64,000 bases of DNA, taken from assembly GCA_019925095.2 (NCBI GenBank), contig CM034405.1:17732401-17796400 (forward strand), given 5' to 3'. The notes under the pieces are model-generated. The model searched no databases and was not told the origin of the DNA. It was given only the letters and a program-made list of their open reading frames with translations. Numbering within the stretch: the first letter of the stretch is position 1; each line of letters starts with the position of its first letter. The position numbers and the translations under genes are program-made. Source of the stretch: Dendrolimus kikuchii (lineage: Eukaryota > Arthropoda > Insecta > Lepidoptera > Lasiocampidae). Positions 43,663-55,299 of the stretch are shown here, piece after piece.

Positions 43663-43942
43663 TAGTCATTGCTGTGGTGACGTAATAGTGATGTTCTCAG
43701 CGCGTTCCATTAGTAGCTCACAACGACCACGGTCACGACCGCAATTTTTGTTAGTTGGCTTATTTTATGAAAGAATCCCAGATTGGGTAAAGGCCTCCTT
43801 CAAAGACGCCCATCTGTCTCTGTCCTGGGCTATTGACACCAGTTGGGACCGGCTATTTTTTTATGTCGTGCTAAGAGAACCACAGAATGGGATTGTTATC
43901 ATTCCTTATTATTCTTCTACCGTGCTTCTAAAATATCTTATA

Positions 43943-44318
43943 CTAGCTGACCCGGCAAACTTCGTACCGCCTCAGAATCAATAAATAAAATAGCTGAATG
44001 ATAATTGCAGAATGTTTCAACTTTAGTAAAAAATGTGTTCAAAACTTAATCGGAAGGAACATCAAACCTTTGACATTCAAAATAAAAAAAAAATCAAAAA
44101 AAGACACTTCAGTTTTAAATTTAATTTGATTTCTGAACGACTTTTAAATTTAATTGATTTCTAAATGACGGGACGAACATCAAATGTTTTTTTTTCATAT
44201 TTACTCACCTTTTAAACCTTCCCTGGACTTCTACAAATAATTCAAAACCAAAATTAGTCCAGCCGTTCTCGAGTTTTAGCGAGACTAACGAACAAAAATT
44301 GATTTTTATATATATAGA
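43943..44318 (-). mobile_element. Hel-d (Helitron-like)
   Basis: On the minus strand it begins A/TCTATATATATAAAAATC and ends GCCGGGTCAGCTAG/T. 376 bp, no coding sequence. Confidence 0.65.
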
Positions 44319-45194
44319 TTTCCATCTTAGCATCTCAACCAAGAAGCCAAGAGTTGAAAGCTTCGAGCATCTATAGAACCGTGCACATTCAATCACACAA
44401 CGTCGGAGCAGTCATAAGCTGCGCGCTCCCAATGCGACATGTCGGATTTATCCGCGGCACCGCGTATCCGCACATATCCGCAGATGACAGCTCTATTTCT
44501 AACTTGCACCGAGTCCCGCTATTTACAGGAAAGCCTTTTGTATTTCTATACGGAATATAAACAGCTTTTTACGATATTCGTTGGTTTGTTGAAAGGAAAA
44601 CTTGTATGGAGAAATTCTATTAGAATTTGCCTAGGATTTAGACTAGGGTTGGCAGGCTGGATCTGTTTGTATGAAAGCCCTGGTTTAGTTGGTTTATGAT
44701 GCATGATTACTGCTCAGGTATGATAGAACCATTTCTTGTTTACATATATGAGATCAAGAGTGTATAAAAGGCGACGTATACGCTTTCATACATTTCATGA
44801 GAGATTTCAATTTTTTTTTGTATTATGTTGATATGTATAATTTGTTCAAGATTCACGTAAAAACTACTAGGCCGATTTCGATGTGGTTTCCACTGGTCGA
44901 TAGCTAATTCTTAGACCTAAAATCAGCGCTACATTTTATTCCGGGTTTACGGCGAGATTTTTTCTGGGACTAATTTAAAATAGCCAGATTAAAAATAAAC
45001 GAAAACGAATAAAGCGGAACGAACGCAACGAAAATCCAACCAATCAGCGAGGTACGTTTATCATAAATCATTTCACAATTTGACGATTTCACGTCGATAG
45101 ATTGTAATCTACCAAACAATAATACGTTAAATTGTACGGTTAACAATATTTCGACAGTTTATATAATACTGTATATAAAATGAGTAATTACATA
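44319..45194. other. Unassigned, possibly unique
   Basis: A GC-richer patch at 44380-44540 has open frames (44354-44560 plus, 44439-44699 plus) without known domains. No gene assigned. Confidence 0.4.
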
Positions 45195-45315
45195 GAATAT
45201 TCTTTATTGCACACAGGAAAACAGTACATATCTGAATTAACTATCATGCAACTATTATAGTACAATTAGCAGTCTTATCGCTAATAGCGATTTCTTACAG
45301 ACAACATGGAAATAA
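45195..45315 (-). repeat. Rep-G copy
   Basis: TCTTTATTGCACAC and CAGTCTTATCGCTAATAGCG, diverged. Confidence 0.55.
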
Positions 45316-45357
45316 TTTAATAACATAGATATTAAGCAAACAATTAACAAGTAATTT

Positions 45358-45515
45358 AGAGTTGTATTCCGGTATTGGTAGCCAGGTTCCGATCTCTATT
45401 TAGAGAGCGGCAGTATATTGGTAGCAAGCATCTTTGGTGTTACAAATGGCCATATGGCGATGGTAACCGCTTTCAGGTGGGCCGTCTGCCTGTCTGCGTA
45501 AGTCATGCTACAAAA
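45358..45515 (+). mobile_element. SINE-B copy 13, 5'-truncated
   Basis: GAGTTGTATTCCGG to GCTACAAAAAAAG, diverged and older. Confidence 0.7.
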
Positions 45516-45683
45516 AAAGAGATTTCATCGTAAGCGACATTAGAACTCAAGTATATTTTTGTTTTAAAAGGTATTTTAAACTATTATTTTGTTTTCAGAC
45601 TCTCAGGTTTTAATTCAATAGAGTCTAATCCAATTAAAACTGAAAGTTTTAAAACAAAATCATTGTTTCTATATAAGTAATAT

Positions 45684-46010
45684 TCTATAATAATACGTGA
45701 AGCAAAAACTTTGTACCCCTTTTTACGAAAATTGCGCGGACGGAGGAGTATGAAATTTCGCAAACTTATAGTATATGTAGAGAAGAAGCGACGAATGCTA
45801 TATTTTTTAATTATTTATAAAATATACATTAAAACAATTAAAAAAACATTACACACACTACCATGTATTTGACACACACACGCATATATACTCTTTTGTT
45901 TATTGACAAAGTCAAATCAACAGTGTAGTCTTGGCGAAATTTGTGATTATAGAAGTATAGTCTTTGACATTAATGATTAAGGTCGAGTTTCGACCACGGG
46001 CGTCCACTAG
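45684..46010 (+). mobile_element. Hel-a copy 4
   Basis: TCTATAATAATACGTGAAGC to hairpin GGTCGAGTTTCGACC, then ACGGGCGTCC and ACTAG before T. Same layout as copy 3 with a spacer of about 10 bases. Confidence 0.75.
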
Positions 46011-46231
46011 TACATATAATATAACTTGGCTTAGAAACAAGATATCAACAAAAACCGAGATTGGCATATAAAGGGTGTTAAAGTAAACCCTTTTCTTTAC
46101 TTAACTCATTTTTGACCGAAACCCTAATCGATCAGTCAAATGTTGAGCGTGCGATATATTAAAATAGCCTAGTTCAAACACCCTGACAAAAAATACGTCA
46201 ATATAGGGGAGTAAAAAAAAATTGCAAGCAA

Positions 46232-46347
46232 AGTTTGAAAGAAGCAAGTGAGGTGTGTAAGAATGGGCCTAAATGGCGCTCTGTTGTTCGTGCCTACCCC
46301 GCAAGGGAACTGGCGTGAAGTTATGTATGTATGTATGTATGTATGTA
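46232..46347 (+). mobile_element. LINE-A copy 12, shortest
   Basis: Only the last about 90 bp before the stop (GAAAGAAGCAAGTGAGG onward) plus (TATG)n. Confidence 0.8.
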
Positions 46348-46449
46348 AAAAAAATTGCTAGTATGATAATAAAGTATAATTTGTTCTATGATATTGGCTC
46401 CGGCTTTGCGTTCTAGTGAGGTCTCCCTTTCTTCTTCTTTTCTATTTCT

Positions 46450-46770
46450 TCTTTTTTTTTATTGCAGGAGTTCAGCAGACAGGCAGACGGCCCACTTGTC
46501 GTAAAGCGGTTACCATCGCCTATGGACATTTGCAACACCAAAGCTGCTACAAATGCGCTGCTACTCTCTTAAGGGAGACTGCTGGAACCAACTTGGTCAC
46601 TAATGCCGGAACACAACTCAAGGTTGTTATGGCGACATACTTTAGACCAGGATGGTAGCCATCCAGTCGGGCAAATACCCTACCACCTGGCTGTGGGTTG
46701 TTAAGTCGCCTCTTACAACAGGCCGCCCGGCTGCAGGAAATTATATTCTTTCTCCGTTCTTGCACGGATA
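46450..46770 (-). mobile_element. SINE-B copy 14
   Basis: Full-length reverse copy with a small internal insertion (GCTGGAACCAACTTGG). Confidence 0.82.
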
Positions 46771-47019
46771 TAGGGGAGTTAAAAAAATGCTAGTATGATA
46801 ATAAAGTATAATTTTTCTATGATCTTGGCTCCGATTCTGGGTTCTGGTGAGGTCTCCCTTTCTTCTTCTATTCTATTTTTCTTCTTTTTAGATATTGTAT
46901 ACCAAACTTTGCTTTTTTGTCTCTCTCTCTTTTGTTTTTACTTACGGTAGTTAGGCATAATTTCAATTATTCAATATGTGGCAAATGATGTTGGTGTTGT
47001 ATTAATTGAAACTACTTAT

Positions 47020-47374
47020 GTATAGTTGGTCTGAAAGAGAGTGTCGGGGTGAAGGTAAGGAAAGGAATGTTCCGGTGGTTCGGGCATGTGGAAAGAATGC
47101 ATGATGAAAGAATGACTAAACAGATATACAATGCAAAAGTGGATGGATGCAGAAGTCGTGGAAAGCCACGACACACCTTCCATGATCAAATTGATCGTGT
47201 ACTAGCAGAAGGTGATGTCAGGAGCCTTAAGAACAGACGAGCTTGCATGACAAGAGTTATGAATGTCAAAGAGGCAAGTGAGGTGTGTAAGAATAAGCCT
47301 AAATGGCACTCTGTTGTTCGTGCCTACCCCGCAAGGGAACTGGCGTGAAGTTATGTATGTATGTATGTATGTAG
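47020..47374 (+). mobile_element. LINE-A copy 13
   Basis: Open 99-codon frame from VKVRKGMFRWFGHVERM to RELA, then (TATG)n. Undamaged over its length. Confidence 0.85.
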
Positions 47375-47502
47375 TTATGTATAAGATTCATAATACTACA
47401 TTCTACACAATACTATTTTTGGTCTAAACAAATTAAAAAAAAGTAACTATCGAGACATTACTGCAATTCAAAGCAGTCTTCTTTAACTGCAAGTTAACAA
47501 CC

Positions 47503-48195
47503 CTCCGTGCAGGAACGGAAAATGATACAATTTCCTGTGGCCGGGCGGTCTGTCGTAAGAAGCGACAAAATAACCCTCAGTTGGTAGGGTATTTGCCCGT
47601 ATGAATGGCTACCACCACTGCTCTATAGTATGCCGTCATAACAACCGGCAATTATTGCTTTTGGATGTAATAGTTAGTGTATTAATGGTATGTATTTAAC
47701 TGTTTATAGTTATTTAATACTTCAGCTTGATTTATATGAAGCATAGCCCTACTTTCACTATTAACTTACTCCCGTATTCTACTAGCAGTCTTATAAGCTG
47801 CTAGATTATGTTCTCGGGGTATTTACTCGCGTAAATGTTTCGTGGTTAAAATCAGCCAGTGCGTGTCGTTTTATGCACAAGGTTCTGTAGAGATAATTAT
47901 GGTTTATTAAATCATTACGGGACCCTAAAACAGTTAAGTGCGTGTCGCGCTATGGAACAATAAAAAGTTGTAGACTGTTTAGCTCAAATATAAGGGAATG
48001 GCTTACATATCCCATTGAACGTAAGAGTTATAGTAAGCTATTACGTTCCGACATTAGTGGCCAGGTTCCAGTCTCCCGTAAGAGAGTAGCAGTTCATTTG
48101 TAGCATCTTTGGTGTTGCAAATGTCTATAGGTGATGGTAACCGCTTTCTATCCTGTGGACCGTCTGTCTGTCTGCTGAACTCATACAATAAAAAA
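47503..48195 (+). mobile_element. SINE-B copy 15, split by about 395 bp
   Basis: SINE-B pieces 47503-47646 and 48044-48195 surround unknown sequence (47647-48043) that replaces CTTGAGTTGTGTT. The insert has no recognised gene. Confidence 0.75.
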
Positions 48196-48219
48196 ACCAT
48201 ATCAACCTTCTATAAATAT

Positions 48220-48642
48220 TGTTATGAGTGCGGGACTCGAATTAAAATGCCGTTGGAATTACTATAGAAAAATATAACTGGACACAATCAGTACAAACTG
48301 CACAATTCAATAACACGCGCAAAGTCCGTCATTATACAGCTTATCGAGTGTACACACGTCTTGCTTGTGTCGTAATCGTCGCTTGGCTGCCTCACCCCTC
48401 CGTTCGGGCATTCCTTTTATCTTGTACAAATACAATATATCTCGACGCAAAACAATAAATTCCAAGAATTAGTTCGACACACCTGTCTAATGACTGCCAT
48501 AAAAGATTAAATACACAATAGACTGTTTTTCTTAATTACAAATTTTAAACACAAAGTAAAGAAAAGAACTCCAAATGCGGGAAGGTAATGAAGTGTTATT
48601 TAGGGCAGGCAGGTGTGCATTTGCTTTTATCGGCATGTAACA
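48220..48642. mobile_element. Solo LTR copy 2 (423 bp)
   Basis: TGTTATGAGTG to CATGTAACA with the 4-bp duplication ATAT on both sides (48216-48219, 48643-48646). Same family as 23047-23511; both share ATGCCGTTGGAATTA, GCGCAAAGTCC and TGTACACACGTCT. Confidence 0.75.
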
Positions 48643-48646
48643 ATAT

Positions 48647-49162
48647 TATGAATAAATTGGTTTATTTAATAATACAGAAACTGCAGCTTCGAGTTGAAAG
48701 TAATCCGCTAGAGCACCAAACCAAAATTTGCATATGACTTGGCGTTCACACCGCAACTAGGATTCTATTAGACATGCTGCAGACCGTGTTTTCACCCGCT
48801 AGTTGACTGGATTATTTCAATTTATTATTCTAGCATTTATGACGATCTTACTGTCTTTTGTATATTAGAATTTTAAGTTCTATTGCGTCCACAATCAGGC
48901 CAACAAATGGATTAATAGCAAAGAACTTTGAATGTGTCTAGGGAGACTTTTAATGTTGTAGAGCCACACAGGATTTTATATCTTCATTACAGTATTTGCG
49001 GCCAGTTACGGGCAGAATATCGGCGTGAAACGGTAGGTCTAAAGCTAATCCTGTTTCGTGGGATGAATGCTAGTTCTGATCGCTGATTTTTCCTTCCTCC
49101 TATCTCATGTTTCTTATCACTTCCCTTCTATTCTATTTATCCTGTTTGACCTGTCTCATCGA
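48647..49162. other. Unassigned sequence
   Basis: No gene recognised. Confidence 0.4.
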
Positions 49163-49415
49163 AAGGAGAAAGAATACAATTTCCAGCGGCCGGACAGCCT
49201 GACCTAAGAGGCGATAAAACAACTCACAGCCAGTTTAGAGTATGCCGCCATAAAAACTTTGAGTTGTGTTCCAGCATTAATGGTCAGGTTCCAGTCACCC
49301 CTTAGAGAGCGGCAGCGCATTTGTAGCAGCTTTGGTGTTACTAATGTCCATCGGCGATGATAACCGCTTTCCATCAGGTGGGCCGTCTGCCTGTCCGCTG
49401 AACTCATGCAATAAA
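49163..49415 (+). mobile_element. SINE-B copy 16
   Basis: GGAGAAAGAATACAATTTCC to CATGCAATAAAAAG with an internal deletion of about 40 bp. Confidence 0.78.
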
Positions 49416-49849
49416 AAGACTTAGCCCATTCTCATGATCCGTCCTAACGGCTAGCTACGCGTTCGCTTCACCTCTGGCGCTGCAAATGACTTTCCATTAT
49501 CTCAGCTGTCCGTTTGTTTGCTACCTTCCCAATAATAAAACTTTGTGTAGTTTAGATTTTAAGACTATTTAGCCCATACTTGTGACAAGAAATTGATTAA
49601 TAACAAAGAACTTCGACCAGTATTTAGAGACGCTCTTGATAGTATTCGGAAAGAAGAGGTTGATTAAAAAATTGATTCAAATTACCAATATCACGGATCC
49701 CAAAATGGTTTCTAGTTCTGGAGGCTTGGCCTCTTCAGATTATGCTTTTAGACATCGGCAGTGGTCCGTAAAGGCTAAGTTTTATTGTATAGTATTTTAG
49801 CGCCACTGATTTATATGTACATCTTTTTCAAATTTATTGTAACGTAGTT
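49416..49849. other. Unassigned sequence
   Basis: No gene recognised. Confidence 0.4.
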
Positions 49850-50000
49850 AGATAGATAACTCTTTATTGTACACCAATACCAACATGAACTTAAAGACTA
49901 AAATTATATCTAGTTATATACAAAGGGCGGTCTTATCGCTAAAAAGCGATCTCTTCCAGACAACCCCAGGAATGAATTGAGATGACAATCGCGATGGTGG
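49850..50000 (-). repeat. Rep-G copy
   Basis: ATAGATAACTCTTTATTGTACACC to CTTATCGCTAAAAAGCGATC, well preserved. Confidence 0.7.
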
Positions 50001-50138
50001 TATACGTAACATATAGTACACACTACTTACATTTTAATAATAAATACATAAATTATATATATATATATATGCAGAAATTTTATATATTACATAGATATAT
50101 ACTTAATATACATACCATACAAATACATATCTACAAAG

Positions 50139-50201
50139 TATATAAATGTTTATAAGTGAATTTAAATATCATATTTAAATTCACTTATAAACATTTATAT
50201 A
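50139..50201. repeat. 63-bp near-perfect palindrome
   Basis: 31-bp arms (50139-50169 and 50171-50201) are exact reverse complements around a single C at 50170. Confidence 0.95.
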
Positions 50202-50545
50202 TATTATATTTAATTTATATTATATTTAACGACAGGTAGTATTTTTTGATCATAGTTTTAAATATCGCTAGCGATTTTGCTTGTCTGATTGTAACAGGAA
50301 GCGTGTTCCAGAGCTGTATAGACTTAACAGTAAAAGAATTGTTATAAAAATTTCAGTAACGTAATATGTCCTCTACCCAACACATAATCTAAAAAAATCT
50401 AATACTCAAGAGTTAGTCTATAATAGTCTATAATCGATGAAACAAGTTAAAAAGACGAAACTTTTTTTTAAAAGGTCAGTGATTGATTGAGCTGTATCTA
50501 TACAATCATAATGTAAGAAACCTCAAACGGCTCAAACATGCAACC

Positions 50546-50782
50546 TTTGGAACAGGTTACATATTTGAACCGTTTGAGGTGGATATTTTGGGCCCATGGG
50601 GGCCAAGTGCCCACAAATTATTTCAAAATATTAAAAAACGTCTGGCCGATACAACAGGAGACCGGAAGGCTGGAGCTTACTTCGCTCCAAGGTTTAGCCT
50701 CTGTATCCAGTGAGGTAATACTGCCAGCCTTCTAGGTACAATGCCCAGCGACAGTGGTCTGAAGGGGCTTGACGGGCTTTAA
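50546..50782 (+). pseudogene. LINE ORF C-terminal remnant (AIQRGN family), copy 3
   Basis: Reads FEPFEVDILGPWGPSAHKLF, IKKRLADTTGDRKAGAYFAP, a stop at 50711 where the family has R, then GNTASLLGTMPSDSGLKG and a final stop at 50780. Longest upstream extent of the three copies. Confidence 0.68.
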
Positions 50783-51461
50783 TATAGGTTTTTATTTTAA
50801 TAATATTTTTACGTCAGGTTTATTTATAGGATAGTCTAGTTTATCGTAATAATTTAGAAAAAATGTTTAATCTAATTCATTAAAAATCATAATGTTGATG
50901 TTAGACGAATCAATTAAATTGTCTTAATTTGATTGAAATTGAATTGAAACGACACGACATTTTGGTTGATTTATCTCAATTGAATGACAAAAGTGAACCG
51001 TCTAATATCTGCTTAAGGGACAGAAGTCGATATCAAAAAACTTCTTGCTACACCAAAACAAAAATAATTGAAAGAAAATAAACAGCGCAGATAATTAAAA
51101 ACACACAGACAAACTTGAAAGGATTTCCCATGGTATAGTCGATACCCCGTCAAACAGGGTATCGTATCACAACGGTATTCATAACCAAATGAGGCTCTGG
51201 CACAATGAATAACCGACACGATACTCCATTCATCTTGTTTGTGCAACGCAATATCCGATACATGCTTGTGAGTTGATTGTTGAGCTGTTTTGTCTGTCGT
51301 ATAGAAAACTGCATATACCATTGTGGGATGTTGTGGTAAACCAAGAGATAGTTCTGGGGGCCTTTAGCTATCAAGGGAGCAAAGGATTCATCACCCCCGC
51401 TGACGAAGTGAATGTGTTCTGATTCCCGGGGCATATTCAGGCACTTTTTGCGCTGGATCGC
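50783..51461. other. Unassigned sequence
   Basis: A 94-codon minus frame (51150-51434) has no recognisable domain. The right part runs into SINE-V copy 1. Confidence 0.4.
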
Positions 51462-51713
51462 ACTGGGCGTAACTACGTTCTAAGTCTCAGCCTTTCCTAC
51501 ATAAAAAGCGCGGGGCACATGGGAGGAGGGTGGTTTTAGTGGGTAGTGGTTGTTGCCCGTGCAACTTCTCTGAGTCTCCACACAAGCTGGCTTGATTATT
51601 GTTCGGATTGCCCCTTATCAAAAGGGAAAGCCTTCATGATCAACTATGGTCTAATCCCTTGCAAAGGACCCAGTATTGTGCGTAAATAGCATTTCCCCCG
51701 CCTTAAAAAAAAA
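51462..51713 (+). mobile_element. SINE-V copy 1
   Basis: GGGCGTAACTACGTTCTAAG to CCGCCTTAAAAAAAAA; shares GGGAGGAGGG and ATTGTGCGTAAAT with the 54767 copy. Confidence 0.7.
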
Positions 51714-52311
51714 CCAAGAGGTAGTGGTGAGTGACTCTTGGGAAATTGTGCTAGTTTAAATTTAGCAGGATATATTAGGGTCAGAGTCTCTTGATTGAGG
51801 AATGATCCGCCAAAGAAACTTGGTTTCGAGTTCAAAAAAATTGTGGTGGGAATTAAAATTTTGGTTTCAAGGATCTAGAAACTAGGAACCAAATACAAAA
51901 ATGTACTCTTGCCATAATAAATTCAGCACATTAGGTAAATTACCGAAATTCGTTCTGAAGACGCTGATTAGGAGAGATATCTGAGCTTGACCCTTGCTTT
52001 AGAAAAGTAGAAACTGCAGTAATTTTGTGGTGCGCCCTCTACTGGATTGGTTAAGGTTGCAACTCACAGAAGAACAGCACACGACACTGATTCCACGTAT
52101 TATTAATTGTTAAAATGAGGTTGAATGAAAAGTACTAGCACCTCAAGTACCAAAATATTTTGAGTTCTTTTTGACACCATTTTTTTCTGTTCTATGTCTT
52201 ATCAATCGAGTATGGCATTTTGTTAAATAGATTATATTTTGCTCCAAGAAATTACTGTAAGCTTTATGGAACCTATACGTGGACATTTCTAATTTATTTT
52301 TATTCCTAGTA
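51714..52311. other. Unassigned sequence
   Basis: No gene recognised. Confidence 0.4.
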
Positions 52312-52430
52312 TTCTTACAATGTACAGTCGCGGTATGAAAATGTTGTCAAGTTAAAGTCGACTTTTACTTGCACGCGTACAAGAAACAGTACTGCCAGCA
52401 TTTTAATAAATGTTACGTTTGTAAAATAAA
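52312..52430 (-). repeat. Rep-Y copy 2
   Basis: Reverse of 34262-34376. A third scrap (CCACGACTGTACATCAC) is at about 52940. Confidence 0.6.
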
Positions 52431-52910
52431 GACGTGAAAAAAAAATCCAATGTTGACATTGACAGACTCTGAGATTAACAATAAGAAACAAAGTTGATTT
52501 AATCACTATGCTTAGTATAAATATTAAAAACAATAATAAGGTTTCACGTGTCTAAACAATGTTCATAGACAAGGTAGAAATTAAGGTTAGGGCATCTTTA
52601 TGAAATGAAACTGAGAACATCTACTTAGTTTTATTAATATTAACAAACCGATTGCACAGCAAGAACACAAAAATCATAGACGCAGAGAGACAGTGCTGCC
52701 ATCTATACAAAAAAAGGAAAACAATGGGCAACGACCCCGTGGCTATTCAGCCAAGATCAAAATTTTTACTTAGCAAGTTAACAGTAGAAAATCAAACAAC
52801 TTTCATCTAAGTAAATTTAAACTTTATTGTCAATTATATTTTTTTGTGGAACAGTTTGTTCTGTGGCTTAGTTTGAAAAGGTAACATGTGCTTGTAGAAC
52901 GTTAAATGAA

Positions 52911-53150
52911 TCAATTTGAAAATTGGCTAACTTTTTCATACCACGACTGTACATCACTTAATCTGGGGAAATCGGAGACGTTTTTCTTAATATACAGAAG
53001 ATTTTCAAGTATTTCCCTATATTGCGAGGCCACTGCTAAATATGTATTGCTTTTAAAATCTCGCGAGGATATCCGCGCTCCCAAGTTGTAAATTGAGCGA
53101 ATAGCACGCTTCTGCATGACAGAAATAGCATTTATGACAGGTGAGCGGCT
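52911..53150 (-). pseudogene. Jockey/CR1-type RT C-terminal fragment
   Basis: Minus strand reads QKRAIRSIYNLGARISSRDF, YLAVASQYREILENLLYIKK and NVSDFPRLSDV. The QKRAIRxIYNLGxR phrase is typical of the region after the RT domain in Jockey/CR1-type LINEs. The 5' side is lost beyond about 53150. Confidence 0.72.
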
Positions 53151-54005
53151 ACCAGGGGCCCAATTCTGCTATTACTATCTCGTCAAAGTCGCCGAACAAT
53201 GTCGTTTCAATCGCAGCTTTATCTGATTTCAGTATTCTGTTAATTCCAATGGTGTGCCCGTGGCATACCACTCTATCTTTATAAATATATAAATGTTTAA
53301 AATTTTGGTTGTTTGTAAATATTCATTTCGGCTAATCCCATTTCTGATAATGGTAAAATTATTTTTTTTCTACTATATTTCTGCCTCGACGATATCGAAA
53401 AGATATTGTGGATTTAGTAGAATACGAATTATTGACACTATTGTAATGGAATCTAACTTTGAATATCTTAGCGATGTCCAGACTTTGAAATACTAGTAAA
53501 CAAACAGTTAAATTAGTTATTATGTTTTAAGAATGTTCAATAGTTTTGGTTCTGCATTTGAACGTGTGAACCACATTCAGCCTCGAGCGTGGTAAAGCAA
53601 TTTGCTGGCCGCTCCGTCATGTACTGCTGCAAGCCAAACATAACAAACTCAGTATTAAATCATGTTTCTAATATCTATGTAATAGTAAGTGGGTGGATAC
53701 AGTTGTTTGCGCAAACCGCATCGATATTGGAGCAATAAACTTGAGGTACGGGCAAATATTATTGAGTTGGAGCAGTCTTGTTCCATACAGCGGTGCAATA
53801 TCCAAGATATGTTTGTATACGCCCCTTGGTATGCTCTCGTCTCCTTAGGATTAGGTATGCTCATATAAATTATTGAGATATTGCTCTATTTACTCAACTT
53901 AATATTTCATAGCGGTATAATTCATAGATTAAAATGTGACGGGTGTTTACCCCATTTATATTATTCAGAAACTAAAGTAATATTAAAAAGTAAAACCCAC
54001 AATAA
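53151..54005. other. Unassigned sequence
   Basis: Frames at 53293-53496 (plus) and 53655-53864 (minus) have no known domains. Confidence 0.4.
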
Positions 54006-54006
54006 A

Positions 54007-54355
54007 TTCATACATACATACATGCCACGCCACACACATAACTTCACGCCAGTTCCCTTGCGGGGTAGGCACGAACAACAGAGCGCCATTCAGGTTTATT
54101 CTTACACACCTCACCAGGTTCTTTGACATTCATAACTCTTGTCATGCACGCTCGTCTGTTCTTAAGGCTCCTGACATCACCTTCTGCTAGTACACGATCA
54201 ATTTGATCATGGAAGGTGTGTCGTGGCCTTCAACGACTTCTGCATACATCCACTTTTGCATTGTATATCTGTTTAGTTATTCTTTCCACATGCCCGAACC
54301 ACCGGAGCACTCCTTTCCTTATCTTCACCCCGACACTCTCTTTGAGACCATCTCT
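54007..54355 (-). mobile_element. LINE-A copy 14
   Basis: Reverse copy with an altered tail (CATACATACATGCCACGCCACACACATAAC) and a small deletion at ERMHDERMTK. Confidence 0.8.
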
Positions 54356-54429
54356 ATATATATAAAGCTATATATATAGTTATATATAGTATAGTTATAT
54401 ATTTATTATTAAAATGTAAGTAATCGTAC

Positions 54430-54597
54430 AATAATTATGTATACCGCCGTCGCCACTCCTAATCAGAATATTCTTGCCACGGGTTGTCTGGAAGAGATCG
54501 CTTTTTAGCGATAAGATCGCCCTTTATACACAACTAGACTAATACTAGTTCGTAAGTTTTTCTGTAATGGTGTACAATAAAGTGTTATCTATCTACC
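54430..54597 (+). repeat. Rep-G copy, best preserved
   Basis: GGTTGTCTGGAAGAGATCGC, hairpin ATCGCTTTTTAGCGAT, then GTACAATAAAGTGTTATC. About 165 bp shared with 49850-50000 in reverse. Confidence 0.72.
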
Positions 54598-54766
54598 TAC
54601 AAAGCCAAAATAATTAGTAATTTATGTACAATTAGATTAAATAAAATTTAAATATATGTCTTCACAAAATACATTAAAATAATATCTATTATTTTACATT
54701 TTTTGGCCGATTTGGCTTCAACACTGCTGGCGCTGATTTAGCCAATGTTGTAGTAACTTAGAGAAC

Positions 54767-55059
54767 TTTCGACTGGGTGTAACTATGTTCTAAATCTCAG
54801 CCTTTCCAACACAAATAAAAGCGCAGGGTCGACAGGGAGGAGGGGGATTTTAGTGGGTATTGGGGTTGCTCGCTCGTGTAGCAACGCTCGGAGTCTTCCA
54901 CACTATTCTGCGACGTCGATCGCGGACGGAGCACTGCCAAGAGCATACTATTGCTGCAGTGTTATCGCCCCCGACCGACGCGTGTCGTTCCCCTAGCAAC
55001 GGCCCAGATTGTGCGTAAATCGGTTAAGCATTTTCCCTCGCCTCAAAAAAAAAAGAAAA
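54767..55059 (+). mobile_element. SINE-V copy 2 with 12-bp target duplication
   Basis: 293 bp ending in A-rich sequence, flanked by AACTTAGAGAAC at 54755-54766 and 55060-55071. No tRNA-like boxes recognised, so its origin is open. Confidence 0.9.
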
Positions 55060-55071
55060 AACTTAGAGAAC

Positions 55072-55299
55072 GTCACATTAAAATAATAGAAGGTAACTTT
55101 TCATGACGACTGTATCTCTCTCTCTGTCTATTATTGTGATGTTTGACAGTCGTCAAACTCCAATCTTATAAAAATTGAGCTACCGGTCAGTAGGCGAAAA
55201 AGGTTTGTTTTGCTGCTGCACGAACAATAAAGGATTCCTAAAAAAATTTGCCAGTATTAGAAATAATTTTAGATAAAGAGTATTGCTCACCAACATAAA
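55072..55299. other. Unassigned sequence
   Basis: Nothing recognised. Confidence 0.4.

Larger units (their letters stand above)
46200..46890 (+). repeat. Direct duplication of about 120 bp around a SINE-B
   Basis: 46345-46450 and 46775-46885 share GCTAGTATGATAATAAAGTA and GTGAGGTCTCCCTTTCTTC. The left unit also holds LINE-A copy 12, the right does not. SINE-B copy 14 lies between. Confidence 0.75.
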
